Shown in pieces: positions 8,177 to 15,094 of a stretch of DNA of 40,428 nt. The notes under the pieces are model-generated. The model had not been told where the DNA came from. It saw only the letters and a list, made by a program, of their open reading frames with translations, and made no database searches. The translations under genes were made by a program, and so were the position numbers. How positions within the stretch are numbered: position 1 is the first letter of the stretch; the number at the start of each line of letters is the position of its first letter. The stretch is from Methanoregulaceae archaeon (GTDB lineage: Archaea > Halobacteriota > Methanomicrobia > Methanomicrobiales > Methanospirillaceae): positions 1 to 40,428 of the forward strand of contig JACTUB010000022.1 in assembly GCA_015660885.1 (NCBI GenBank), written 5' to 3'.

Positions 8177-8596
8177 ATGGGATCAATCGAAGACACGATG
8201 CGCCAATTTGAGACAAAGGAATTGCACCAGGTATTTCATATCTCAGATGGTTGGAAACAGGTTCCACCGGTCAACCACGGAACCATCGGCAGTATTCATG
8301 TATTCAAGCGGGACCTGTGGGTTGGTAGTGAGCATGTCACGGCCGTCGTCCTGTATGAACCGATCGTAAACAGGGAGAAACTTGCCGCGATCCGCAGCCA
8401 GTACCAGAACGGTTACGCAAAAAACAGGATTGTCCTGATGGTCCCAAAAAATGCGGATATAGCTTCCGTTCAGGGAGATATCCGGGTGATCACCATGTCA
8501 AGTTTTGGCTACGATGCCGGGAAACTGGTTTGGCTGACAAAGAAGAAGAACGCTAAAAAGTTCATGAGCGAGCTACCAGCTCTCACGGCTTCCTGA
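8177..8596 (+). CDS. Orphan small protein family, paralog 2 of 3
   Basis: A 139-residue protein homologous to those at 1389-1817 and 34185-34616. Shared positions include the MGS start, an N-terminal helix with MRQF and KEL, SDGWKQVPP in place of YDGWKITP, then LMVPKNADIASVQGDIRV and SSFGYDAGKLVWLTKKK. It is the most divergent of the three copies. No known domain, signal peptide or membrane segment is visible. The ATG follows AAGGT immediately, a close Shine-Dalgarno-like tract. It sits 36 bp upstream of the DUF457-like membrane protein and may be cotranscribed with it. Confidence 0.75.
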   Translation: MGSIEDTMRQFETKELHQVFHISDGWKQVPPVNHGTIGSIHVFKRDLWVGSEHVTAVVLYEPIVNREKLAAIRSQYQNGYAKNRIVLMVPKNADIASVQGDIRVITMSSFGYDAGKLVWLTKKKNAKKFMSELPALTAS

Positions 8597-8632
8597 AATC
8601 ACCATGAGTATACTTCACAAGGAACAGGATCC

Positions 8633-9373
8633 ATGATCACCCGGCACCACCTAATACTGGTCCTGATGTGCACCCTTATCCTGGGTGTCGCGATTTACCC
8701 ATCGGATGGTATCCAGCTGGGCATGCTTGCTGTAGGTTCCTGTGCGGGAGCAGTCCTTCCGGACGTTCATATGAAAAAACCAAAGCGGACCGGTCTCCGC
8801 ACGATTGCCTTTTACATCAGCCGGTTCACGGTCCTTTTCTGCTCCCCGGTCCTCATCCGGCTGTGCCATGCAGTAAACGGGATATCCTTAGATCCGTCAG
8901 ATAAGCGGCTCTCCCACTCGGTCCCGGGAATCTTCATCATCGGTAGTACGGTTGCAGGTATTTCGGTCGTTCCGGTTCTCCTCTTCCGCCTCTCCCCGGT
9001 TCCTCCTCTGCTCATCGCTTTCGTTGCCGGAGTACTGGCCGGGCTTGCCTTCCACCTCATCCAGGATTCCTGCACGCGCAAGGGGTTCTCCCCCCTCTTC
9101 CCGTTTTGCGCGGCAAAGATCTCCGGTTCGATTCGCCCATGTGACCGGGCCGACACCCGGATCACGAAGTACCAATTCCACCACTGCTCGGTGGCTGTCA
9201 TCATCTTTATTCTGCTCCATGGAGGAGTGTGGTCGCAGGCCACTTCATTACTGCTGAGTTTGGTTGCCCTCAGCTCCTGCCTTATTATGATGGTCTGGTT
9301 CTCCGATGTTCGGATCGAAACCTCCTGCCAGCTGGCGGAAAATTCCCGCCCGGCAAACCTGGTCCCTTTATAA
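8633..9373 (+). CDS. DUF457/YdjM-like membrane protein (putative metal-dependent hydrolase)
   Basis: A 246-residue protein with several transmembrane segments (ILVLMCTLILGVAIYP; LGMLAVGSCAGAVLPDVH; VPVLLFRL; LLIAFVAGVLAGLAFHLIQD; CSVAVIIFILLHGGVW; LLLSLVALSSCLIMMVWF). The pattern GAVLPDVH, then RLSHS, then GLAFHLIQDSCTRKGFSPLFPF resembles the LPD / R-x-hTHS / HLxxD-xxTxxG-xxxLFPF motifs of the YdjM (DUF457) family, predicted membrane-bound metal-dependent hydrolases. The substrate is unknown. An AGGATCC tract precedes the ATG. It probably forms a transcription unit with the preceding orphan-family gene. Confidence 0.7.
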   Translation: MITRHHLILVLMCTLILGVAIYPSDGIQLGMLAVGSCAGAVLPDVHMKKPKRTGLRTIAFYISRFTVLFCSPVLIRLCHAVNGISLDPSDKRLSHSVPGIFIIGSTVAGISVVPVLLFRLSPVPPLLIAFVAGVLAGLAFHLIQDSCTRKGFSPLFPFCAAKISGSIRPCDRADTRITKYQFHHCSVAVIIFILLHGGVWSQATSLLLSLVALSSCLIMMVWFSDVRIETSCQLAENSRPANLVPL

Positions 9374-9485
9374 TTCCTGGCGTAACCGGTTCTTTGGATT
9401 GCTCCCTGCCTGCAGAAAAATTTTCGTCCGATGATCAGAACCGGTACTGTTTTCGTTTATAAGAGCAGTATAATGGATAGATAAA

Positions 9486-10001
9486 ATGAAAAAGAGCACA
9501 AATCCGACTGCACAGTTCACTTATATAACGATCGGTACCATCCAATCACCTTATACCGATATTTCCGGTATGCCCATTCAGCCTATCGGAGCGCGGGATG
9601 TTCAGGGCACCGTGGTAATTTTCGGGGAATATGCAGAAGGGCTTTCTGATCTCGATGGTTTCTCCCGGATCATCCTTATCTATGCTTTTCACAAGTGCGC
9701 TTCCTGCCAGCTTACCGTAACCCCGTTTCTGGACACGGCAAGGCACGGCATCTTTGCTACCCGCGCTCCCCGCCGCCCGAACGCAATCGGTCTCTCTATA
9801 GTGCGGCTTGTTGCCGTCAACGGCTGCGAGCTAATTATTGAGGGTGTCGACGTTCTTAATGGAACGCCGCTCCTTGATATCAAACCGTATGTACCGGTCT
9901 TTGATTGCTATCCGGATGAAAAGTCTGGCTGGCTTGCCGGCTGTGAGCACAAGGTCATATCGAAGAAATCCGACAGGCGTTTTTGTGACCATTGTGAGTG
10001 A
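9486..10001 (+). CDS. trmO: TrmO-like tRNA N6-threonylcarbamoyladenosine methyltransferase
   Basis: A 171-residue protein of the TrmO/UPF0066 (YaeB/VirR-like) family. The N-terminal strand YITIGTIQSPYTDI is characteristic; next are GTVVIFGEYAEGLSDLDGF, ILIYAFHKC, then the highly conserved GIFATRAPRRPNAIGLSIV and GTPLLDIKPYVPVFDCYP. Characterised members methylate N6 of t6A37 in tRNAs using S-adenosylmethionine. In archaea members of this family are often found beside molybdenum cofactor genes, and the setting here fits that habit. The C-terminal tail (about 25 residues, Cys/Lys-rich) is not conserved. TATA-like TTTATAA lies about 30 bp upstream of the ATG. Confidence 0.88.
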   Translation: MKKSTNPTAQFTYITIGTIQSPYTDISGMPIQPIGARDVQGTVVIFGEYAEGLSDLDGFSRIILIYAFHKCASCQLTVTPFLDTARHGIFATRAPRRPNAIGLSIVRLVAVNGCELIIEGVDVLNGTPLLDIKPYVPVFDCYPDEKSGWLAGCEHKVISKKSDRRFCDHCE

Positions 10002-10131
10002 TCATATTGGATATTTTAATTCTCTTATACAACGTATGGATACTTGTAGGATGAAAATACCAACACGTTTCCGCATATCTGAAAAACAGAAAAATCAGTT
10101 CTCTTCCTCTCCTTTGCCTAGGTTGAAATGC

Positions 10132-10138
10132 TTAAATA
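10132..10138 (+). promoter_or_regulatory. TATA box of mop copy 2
   Basis: TTAAATA lies 20-26 bp upstream of the mop copy 2 start codon. At this distance an archaeal transcript would begin at or next to the ATG, so the message would be leaderless. The arrangement mirrors mop copy 1, although the flanks beyond the promoter differ. Confidence 0.55.
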
Positions 10139-10157
10139 TCCTCGATAACAAGTACGC

Positions 10158-10379
10158 ATGGTGAAAACCATGAGAATCAGTGCACGAAACCAGATACCAG
10201 GAACGGTGAAGAAGATCAAGAAAGGCCCGGTGAGCACGGAAGTCGTTATCTCCATTGCCGGCGGCAATGAGGTTGTCTCATCCATTACCACCCATTCTGC
10301 AGAAAAAATGAATCTCCATGAAGGATTGAAAGTCTACGCGATCGTCAAAGCATCCGAAGTGATGGTAGGGATCGATTAA
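10158..10379 (+). CDS. mop: Molbindin (Mop-type molybdate/tungstate-binding protein), copy 2
   Basis: A 73-residue single Mop/TOBE domain, identical to copy 1 (2528-2749) except at residues 6, 19, 30, 54, 60 and 72 (Lys/Arg, Met/Lys, Ile/Val, Arg/His, Ser/Tyr, Leu/Ile). DNA identity is also above 90 percent by eye, including many synonymous sites, so the duplication is recent or kept similar by gene conversion. Molbindins hexamerise and bind molybdate or tungstate in the cytoplasm. Two copies with the same promoter layout but different surroundings could give dosage, or a Mo/W specificity split. It lies downstream of trmO but has its own promoter. Confidence 0.93.
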   Translation: MVKTMRISARNQIPGTVKKIKKGPVSTEVVISIAGGNEVVSSITTHSAEKMNLHEGLKVYAIVKASEVMVGID

Positions 10380-10412
10380 AAACTCTTTTTCTTATTTTCA
10401 GGACGCCCGGCC

Positions 10413-10616
10413 CTAATTAAACCGGGTCGAAAGCAGGGCATCCAAATATTCCGAGGGATAGGCTCCTTTGTCCGGATTGAACCAGACCTCGACATGCTGT
10501 TTGCCGATAAGAGAGTGAATCTCAAGAAGGCCGTATTTGTGAATGATATGTACCGGGCCTGCTGCCGTGTCCCGCACGTAAAGGTCCTCGCTTTTTAAAA
10601 AACGCCTGGATATCAT
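10413..10616 (-). CDS. Small hypothetical protein
   Basis: A possible 67-residue protein on the minus strand with mixed charged and hydrophobic content: an N-terminal basic stretch SRRFLKSEDLYV, a beta-rich centre AGPVHIIHKYGLLEIHSLIG, then HVEVWFNPDKG. Composition and lack of low complexity make it more protein-like than neighbouring random frames, but no family is recognised. It lies between mop2 and ATPase relics, so it could itself be the remaining part of a larger gene. The start is an ATG without a clear ribosome site. Confidence 0.45.
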   Translation of the reverse strand: MISRRFLKSEDLYVRDTAAGPVHIIHKYGLLEIHSLIGKQHVEVWFNPDKGAYPSEYLDALLSTRFN

Positions 10617-10683
10617 CGTTGGTTACCGGGCGGGAAAGCCGGTATATGCAACGCTCCCAGCCTGTGGATTTGGCATGGAATAG

Positions 10684-10971
10684 TTATGGACTATACACTT
10701 TGCATTGGCGAGACAACTGGGAATCGGACATATAATCCTGGTCGTGAATCGTGTTGACAAGCCGGACGACCCGCACAAAGCACGAGAACGGGCGGGGAAT
10801 CTTGATGAATTTTCCCGGGTGATACTGTTCTCCTTCGCTGCAGAAGTGATTGCTGCGGAACCTGAATTCTTCCCGCTCCTTTCAACTGAATCGGATTTCA
10901 TGAGTGCAATAAAAGCCCTCGCAGTACCCATTACCCATCCGTGCGAAGTCCGCTTGCCGGAATTCCCATGA
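10684..10971 (+). pseudogene. Relic of a CooC/MinD-like P-loop ATPase (C-terminal part)
   Basis: The plus-strand frame encodes FALARQLGIGHIILVVNRVD, which matches the segment of CooC-like ATPases where the helix ALAKELGI precedes a strand ending in NKV. It continues into a helix-rich stretch to PEFP. There is no Walker A region: the frame is closed by TAG just upstream, and the preceding bases show no start. CooC-type ATPases insert metals such as Ni into carbon monoxide dehydrogenase or act in related maturation. Lack of the nucleotide-binding loop means this cannot be a working ATPase. A second ATPase relic follows directly. Confidence 0.6.
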
Positions 10972-11012
10972 AAGTACCGTGCAATAAGAACCGGTCCCTC
11001 GCTCCATGATTT

Positions 11013-11135
11013 ACGGCGACTGTGTCTCGAATATTTTCTGTGAGGCATAGCAAGGCGGCAAAATTCATTGAGAAACTGGAACTTCCGGTACTCGGGGTCA
11101 TTGAGAACATGAGCGGAATGATCTGTCCCCCATAG
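11013..11135 (+). pseudogene. Relic of an Mrp/NBP35-like Fe-S scaffold ATPase
   Basis: The reading frame gives KAAKFIEKLELPVLGVIENM, then SGMICP before a stop. The motif PVLGVIENMSG followed by Cys-Pro is the unmistakable C-terminal region of Mrp/NBP35 ATPases, where a CPxC pair binds an Fe-S cluster; here the second Cys is lost to an in-frame TAG. Upstream VSRIFSVRHS is a decayed form of the preceding strand. Further decayed sequence runs on to about 11270. No Walker A is present. This and the CooC-like piece next to it suggest that a P-loop ATPase locus was lost between mop2 and the SUOX-like gene. Confidence 0.7.
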
Positions 11136-11307
11136 GGTTTTATCATTGGCATTGTTATCGGCGCTACGGTAAAACTTGTCGCGTACCAATGTTCGAAAAA
11201 AAAGGTATTGCCGGACCGGTAAGATCCCGCCATTTCCCAGCTGGCAGACACTGGTCCTGTTCCCCAATCCCAACCTTAAATGTGATTGAGGGTGCAGGTA
11301 TCAATCA

Positions 11308-12000
11308 ATGAACCCCCGCTCGTACCGTGTGATCGCACTCGTGATAACGGTTCTAATTATCGCTCTTGTGGCAGCCTTTTTGAGCCCGGTATTCCTGCCC
11401 GGATCAACTTCAAATGAGACAAAGCAACTTGCCGCTGTCGAAGTCCGGTCATACCAAGGAAAGGCCCTCTCCTCGGTCAATGATGTCCGCGAGAATGCAA
11501 TCATCGGCACCCAGTACGTGAACGAGTCTGATTATAACCTCACCGTAACAGGCCTTACATCGACGACTAAAGTGTCGACGTACCGTGATATCCTCGGCAA
11601 CCACCAGCATTATTCCAAGGTTGTCACCCTCTTCTGCGTGGAAGGCTGGGAGGCAACGATCCTCTGGGAGGGCTTGATGGTCCGCGATCTCATAAGGGAT
11701 GCAGGTATCGACTCACGGGCAAATACGGTAATCTTTCATGCCACTGACGGGTATACGACATCATTCCCGCTCAGCTACGTAATGGACAACGACATCATCA
11801 TCGCGTATAAGATGAACAATGTGACCCTTTCTGCCGCGAATGGCTTTCCTTTCCAACTGGTAGCGGAGGATAAATGGGGATATAAATGGATAAAGTGGAT
11901 CGACAAGATCGAGCTCAGCGATGACCCGAATTACCGGGGCTACTGGGAGCAGCGGGGGTATTCAAACTCCGGCAACCTGAGCGAAAGCCAATACAGTTAA
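11308..12000 (+). CDS. Membrane-anchored SUOX-type molybdopterin-binding protein
   Basis: A 230-residue protein. Residues 8-31 form a transmembrane anchor (VIALVITVLIIALVAAFLSP). The rest is an oxidoreductase molybdopterin-binding (sulfite oxidase fold) domain: a first strand YNLTVTGL, the Cys motif TLFCVEGWEATILWEGL whose Cys is the expected Mo ligand, VIFHATDGYTTSFPLSYV, then GFPFQLVAEDKWGYKWIKW and NYRGYWEQRGYSN. The electron donor is unknown. The domain should face outside, yet the N-terminus has no twin-arginine signal, which is odd for a protein that would normally fold around its cofactor before export. Folding in place, or loss of the cofactor, are options. It is surrounded by Mo-handling genes. 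Confidence 0.85.
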   Translation: MNPRSYRVIALVITVLIIALVAAFLSPVFLPGSTSNETKQLAAVEVRSYQGKALSSVNDVRENAIIGTQYVNESDYNLTVTGLTSTTKVSTYRDILGNHQHYSKVVTLFCVEGWEATILWEGLMVRDLIRDAGIDSRANTVIFHATDGYTTSFPLSYVMDNDIIIAYKMNNVTLSAANGFPFQLVAEDKWGYKWIKWIDKIELSDDPNYRGYWEQRGYSNSGNLSESQYS

Positions 12001-12045
12001 TGGTATTTTAACATCCATTCGAGTTTGAAATCTTTGGCTCGCGTA

Positions 12046-12135
12046 ATGCTGTTGTGTTAACGGGACTTAATGAAAATTATACTGTCGTGACCTTCAATGT
12101 TGACTATTTAAACGTCCCGCAGAAGCAACAGAATC
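12046..12135 (+). repeat. Palindromic repeat element of about 92 bp, copy 2 (subfamily A)
   Basis: This copy is nearly identical to copy 1 at 2791-2881 over its full length, including the centre AATTATAC...TCAATGTTGACTATTTAAAC. It starts TGCTGTTG and ends GCAACAGAA. It lies just past the end of the SUOX-like gene. The sharp loss of similarity outside these limits defines the element ends. Confidence 0.8.
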
Positions 12136-12537
12136 CAACATAGGCAAAGGGAAGGAGGAGGACTGTTCTTTTATTTTTTCAGATGCTCGTGGAAATGCCG
12201 GGTAATTTTATCCAATAAATAAACTTATCGGGACTTTCATGGGGATATCCGGAAGAAGCATCTCAATACAGTAACCGGTAACCAGAATAGAAAAGAGTAC
12301 CAGTCCGGAGGAAGATCATGATCCCCGGCATCAGAGTGCAAATGGAACTGAATGCCGGGTCATCATGGCATTGTTTGCCTGCATGGCTACTTTGTGATAT
12401 ATCCTACTATGACGTTTTGGTCCGCTTGGTGTGCATATTTTACAAGGGACCATATTCATATTGGCAATCATCATTATAATACTTTTCTTTAAACTTTTTT
12501 AATAAATTAAATATAATTGTTTACCTTTTGTAGAAGG
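12136..12537. other. Intergenic region with no recognised gene
   Basis: About 400 bp between repeat copy 2 and the modC relic. No frame has convincing protein sequence and no hairpin terminator stands out. The mixed base composition in 12220-12420 suggests decayed coding DNA of unidentified origin. Given the flanking relic, lost transporter genes are one possibility. Confidence 0.4.
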
Positions 12538-12735
12538 ATTGATGTTGATAGCATGGATTCTGTATAACATCTGGTCAGGACATTTGTTGAACAACGGCGA
12601 ATACCCTGTTTTATTGTGATGCACTGGATCGTTGATACCCGTGAAGAAGGTAACCGGATGTGCCTGCTGTGCCAGAGTAAAAAATATATGGAAAGGAAAA
12701 CCTGGCGATCCGCCCGCATGCAGGTTCCGCGACGG
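12538..12735 (+). pseudogene. Relic of a second modC (C-terminal part)
   Basis: The frame from 12538 reads IDVDSMDSV, stop, HLVRTFVEQRRIPCFIV, which aligns with DASSMDSVKHMVKDFVAE and RRIPCIVVTH of the intact ModC at 4775-5482. After a frameshift it continues NIWKGKPGDPP, matching NIWEGKSRDLP. So the H-loop and C-terminal tail of a ModC paralog are present with at least one nonsense change and one frameshift, and no Walker motifs. It shows that a second molybdate-type transporter once lay directly upstream of the fwd operon, or that a copy of modC was moved here. Confidence 0.75.
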
Positions 12736-13021
12736 GAACAAAACCCTGATTCTTGTTGCGCGTTTTACTCATACTGTGCAATTTGATGGAAAAAAAATGA
12801 TTGAAAATACAACATAAATATTAGTAGTTATATTTTTTAATTTTCATTCCATTTTATCTCTCTCGTGGGTTAAACGAATACAAACGATAAGAAGGCGAGT
12901 TAACTTGATCCTGAAAAAAATATTTTATATTAATTTATTCATATTTACCATCTGAAAAATTAACAATCTTTAATAAAGTGCCGGATTAACTCTAAAATTA
13001 GGCAATCAGTTTGTGATATGT

Positions 13022-13294
13022 ATGGCGTTTTCAGTACACGTTAATATAGAACGATGTACCGGGTGCGGTAATTGTGTAGCCGCCTGCCCGGTCAATGCCC
13101 TTGAGTTACATTCAGTGGATCCTGCGTCAACTGCATCGACGGAGAAGATTTATGTGGTTCAGAATGGTGCCGCAATCAGTCTTGACTTCAAAGATGAGCT
13201 CTGTGCCGGTTGCGGTGTTTGCGTTGAAGCCTGTCCCATGGATGTGATCACCCTTTCCGGAAAGGGCGAAGACCGATCCATGGCTCATACCTAA
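13022..13294 (+). CDS. fwdG: Formylmethanofuran dehydrogenase ferredoxin-like subunit FwdG
   Basis: A 90-residue protein with two [4Fe-4S] motifs: CTGCGNCVAACP (Cys 12, 15, 18, 22) and CAGCGVCVEACP near residue 62. This is the usual size of FwdG/FmdG, which passes low-potential electrons to the W/Mo subunit FwdB for CO2 reduction on methanofuran. It is the first gene of the fwdG-D-B-A-C operon. An in-frame GTG three codons upstream is an alternative start; the ATG yields MAFSVHVN. The upstream 170 bp are very AT-rich with several TATA-like strings, so the operon promoter probably lies there. No long polyferredoxin (FwdF) gene is seen in the operon. Confidence 0.88.
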   Translation: MAFSVHVNIERCTGCGNCVAACPVNALELHSVDPASTASTEKIYVVQNGAAISLDFKDELCAGCGVCVEACPMDVITLSGKGEDRSMAHT

Positions 13295-13350
13295 ATCACA
13301 GGTGATGAGGGATCTGATTCCATTTTGTATGCGTTCGATCAAAATTCACG

Positions 13351-13355
13351 AGGAG
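13351..13355 (+). promoter_or_regulatory. Ribosome binding site deciding the fwdD start
   Basis: AGGAG lies 5 bp before the ATG at 13361. It supports that ATG over in-frame upstream starts (13325 onward) that would extend the protein by 12 non-conserved residues. Confidence 0.7.
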
Positions 13356-13360
13356 ATTTG

Positions 13361-13768
13361 ATGACAAACAAGATTTCACTTAATATGATCACATGCCGGA
13401 GCATCAAGCAGGGTGTCGGCATGGAAGCAGGTAAGACGTCCCAGAAGTACTTCGATGCCTGTTCAATCATTGAGATGCACGCAGATGATTTTAAGAAACT
13501 CGGCATCTGGAAGAATACCAATGTCAAGGTCACCAGTTCGGTCGGGAGTGTGATTGTCAAGGCAGTCGAGACACGGCAGGACCTCTACCCGGGTCTCGGT
13601 CATATACCGATGGGACCATGGGCAAACCAGATTGTTCCGGCATATACATTCTCTACTGGTGAACCATGTTTCAAAGGTTTCCCGGTTACTGTGGAAGTTG
13701 CCATGAATGAACCGATCATGAGTGCAGTGGATGTGGTCAAGAATGCCTGTGGGCTTTTAAAGAAGTGA
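13361..13768 (+). CDS. fwdD: Formylmethanofuran dehydrogenase subunit D
   Basis: A 135-residue protein of the molybdopterin-dinucleotide-binding beta-barrel type that forms the C-terminal fold of DMSO-reductase-family enzymes; in Fwd it is a separate subunit completing the cofactor site of FwdB. Visible features are the start NKISLNMITCRSIKQG, the strand VKVTSSVGSVIVKAVET, and the motif LGHIPMGPWANQIVP, typical of FwdD. The start is fixed by AGGAG at 13351. It is followed after 6 bp by fwdB, the partner subunit, consistent with coupled synthesis. Confidence 0.93.
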   Translation: MTNKISLNMITCRSIKQGVGMEAGKTSQKYFDACSIIEMHADDFKKLGIWKNTNVKVTSSVGSVIVKAVETRQDLYPGLGHIPMGPWANQIVPAYTFSTGEPCFKGFPVTVEVAMNEPIMSAVDVVKNACGLLKK

Positions 13769-13774
13769 TGTGCA

Positions 13775-15094
13775 ATGCCAAAAGTAGTAACTGATGTAAC
13801 CTGTCCGTTCTGCGGGACACTCTGCGATGATCTCGAAGTGACCGTATCAGATGACAATAAGAAGATACTCTCTGTCCGCAATGCCTGCGCAATAGGTTCA
13901 GAGAAGTTCAACCACACCAGCCTTCCCGGCCGGGTCACCCGCCCCCGCAAGCGCCAGCCTGACGGGACATTTAAAGAGATTACCTATGATGAAGCAATTG
14001 ACTGGACGGCAAACATGCTGGTCAAGTCTAAAAAGACCCTGATGTACGGCTGGGCATCTACCAGCTGTCAGGCAATGAGCGTAGGGCACGAAATTGCCGA
14101 AAAAGTCGGTGGTGTTGTCGACAACTGTGCAACTGTCTGCCACGGCTCATCCCTGATTGCAATCCAGGATGTTGGTATCCCGAGCTGCACCCTTGGAGAA
14201 GTCAAGAACCGTGCAGACCGCGTGATATTCTGGGGCTGCAACCCGGCACACGCTCACCCGCGCCACATGTCCCGGTACTCCATCTTCCCCCGGGGTTTCT
14301 TCACGGTCAAGGGACACAAAGGACGTAAGATCTACTGCGTTGATTGCCGGCACACGGACACCGCACGCGTTGCAGATGAGTTCATCCAGATCCAGCAGGG
14401 CTATGACTACGAACTCCTCGATGCATTTCGTACCGCGGCCCGGGGCGAAGCATTACCCGATACCATCGGTGGCGTCCCCAAGGAGAAGGTCTACAAGATA
14501 GTAGAGGATTTGAAGGCCGGTCGGTTCGGCGTTATCTTTTTCGGTATGGGTCTCACCCACACGCTGGGCAGGAACCACAATATCGATGAGGCGATCAGCT
14601 TTACCCGCGACATGAACGACTTCACGAAGTTCTCGATCATTGCCATGCGGGGACACTGGAACGTGACCGGATCCGGCCAGGTACTGTCTTGGCAGTACGG
14701 GTTTCCCTATGCAGTAGATCTCTCCCGCAGGAACAAAGCCCGCTACCAGACCGGCGAGACAACCTCAGTCGATCTCCTCGTGAGAAATGAAGTGGAAGCA
14801 TGTTTCAATATCGCCACCGATCCAGGTGCTCACTTCCCAATCGATGCGGTCGTCAGCATGTCCAAGAAACCAACCGTGACCGTTGACCCGCACATTAACA
14901 TGTCGACAGAGATCTCTGACATCCATATACCGGTAGCGATGGTAGGGGTCGAGACTGGCGGGTGCGCCTATCGTATGGATAACGTGCCAATCGAGACCAG
15001 GAAGGTTGTCGATGCGCCGGATGGCATGCTCACAGATGTGGAGCTGCTGACAAAGATCAATGAAAGAGTAGACCAGCTGATGGGGGCGAAATAA
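13775..15094 (+). CDS. fwdB: Formylmethanofuran dehydrogenase subunit B (W/Mo-bis-pterin catalytic subunit)
   Basis: A 439-residue member of the DMSO reductase superfamily that reduces CO2 to formate at a W or Mo bis-pterin centre. The N-terminal CPFCGTLCDD and a later Cys in NACAIGSEKF bind a [4Fe-4S] cluster. NCATVCHGSS (about residues 115-124) holds the metal ligand Cys followed by His; it is Cys, not selenocysteine. WGCNPAHAHPRH and YCVDCRHTDTA contact the pterins. Formate made here travels to FwdA. The gene ends with a 1-bp overlap with fwdA. Whether the metal is W or Mo cannot be decided from sequence. Confidence 0.96.
   Translation: MPKVVTDVTCPFCGTLCDDLEVTVSDDNKKILSVRNACAIGSEKFNHTSLPGRVTRPRKRQPDGTFKEITYDEAIDWTANMLVKSKKTLMYGWASTSCQAMSVGHEIAEKVGGVVDNCATVCHGSSLIAIQDVGIPSCTLGEVKNRADRVIFWGCNPAHAHPRHMSRYSIFPRGFFTVKGHKGRKIYCVDCRHTDTARVADEFIQIQQGYDYELLDAFRTAARGEALPDTIGGVPKEKVYKIVEDLKAGRFGVIFFGMGLTHTLGRNHNIDEAISFTRDMNDFTKFSIIAMRGHWNVTGSGQVLSWQYGFPYAVDLSRRNKARYQTGETTSVDLLVRNEVEACFNIATDPGAHFPIDAVVSMSKKPTVTVDPHINMSTEISDIHIPVAMVGVETGGCAYRMDNVPIETRKVVDAPDGMLTDVELLTKINERVDQLMGAK

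Noticed and set aside
10623..11273. A minus-strand open frame of 216 codons over the ATPase relics
   Set aside because: The plus strand carries recognisable CooC-like and Mrp/NBP35-like remnants here; the minus-strand product has no family features.
14130..14150. Selenocysteine at the FwdB or FdhA active site
   Set aside because: Both active sites read CHG with an ordinary Cys codon, and no in-frame UGA or SECIS is needed.
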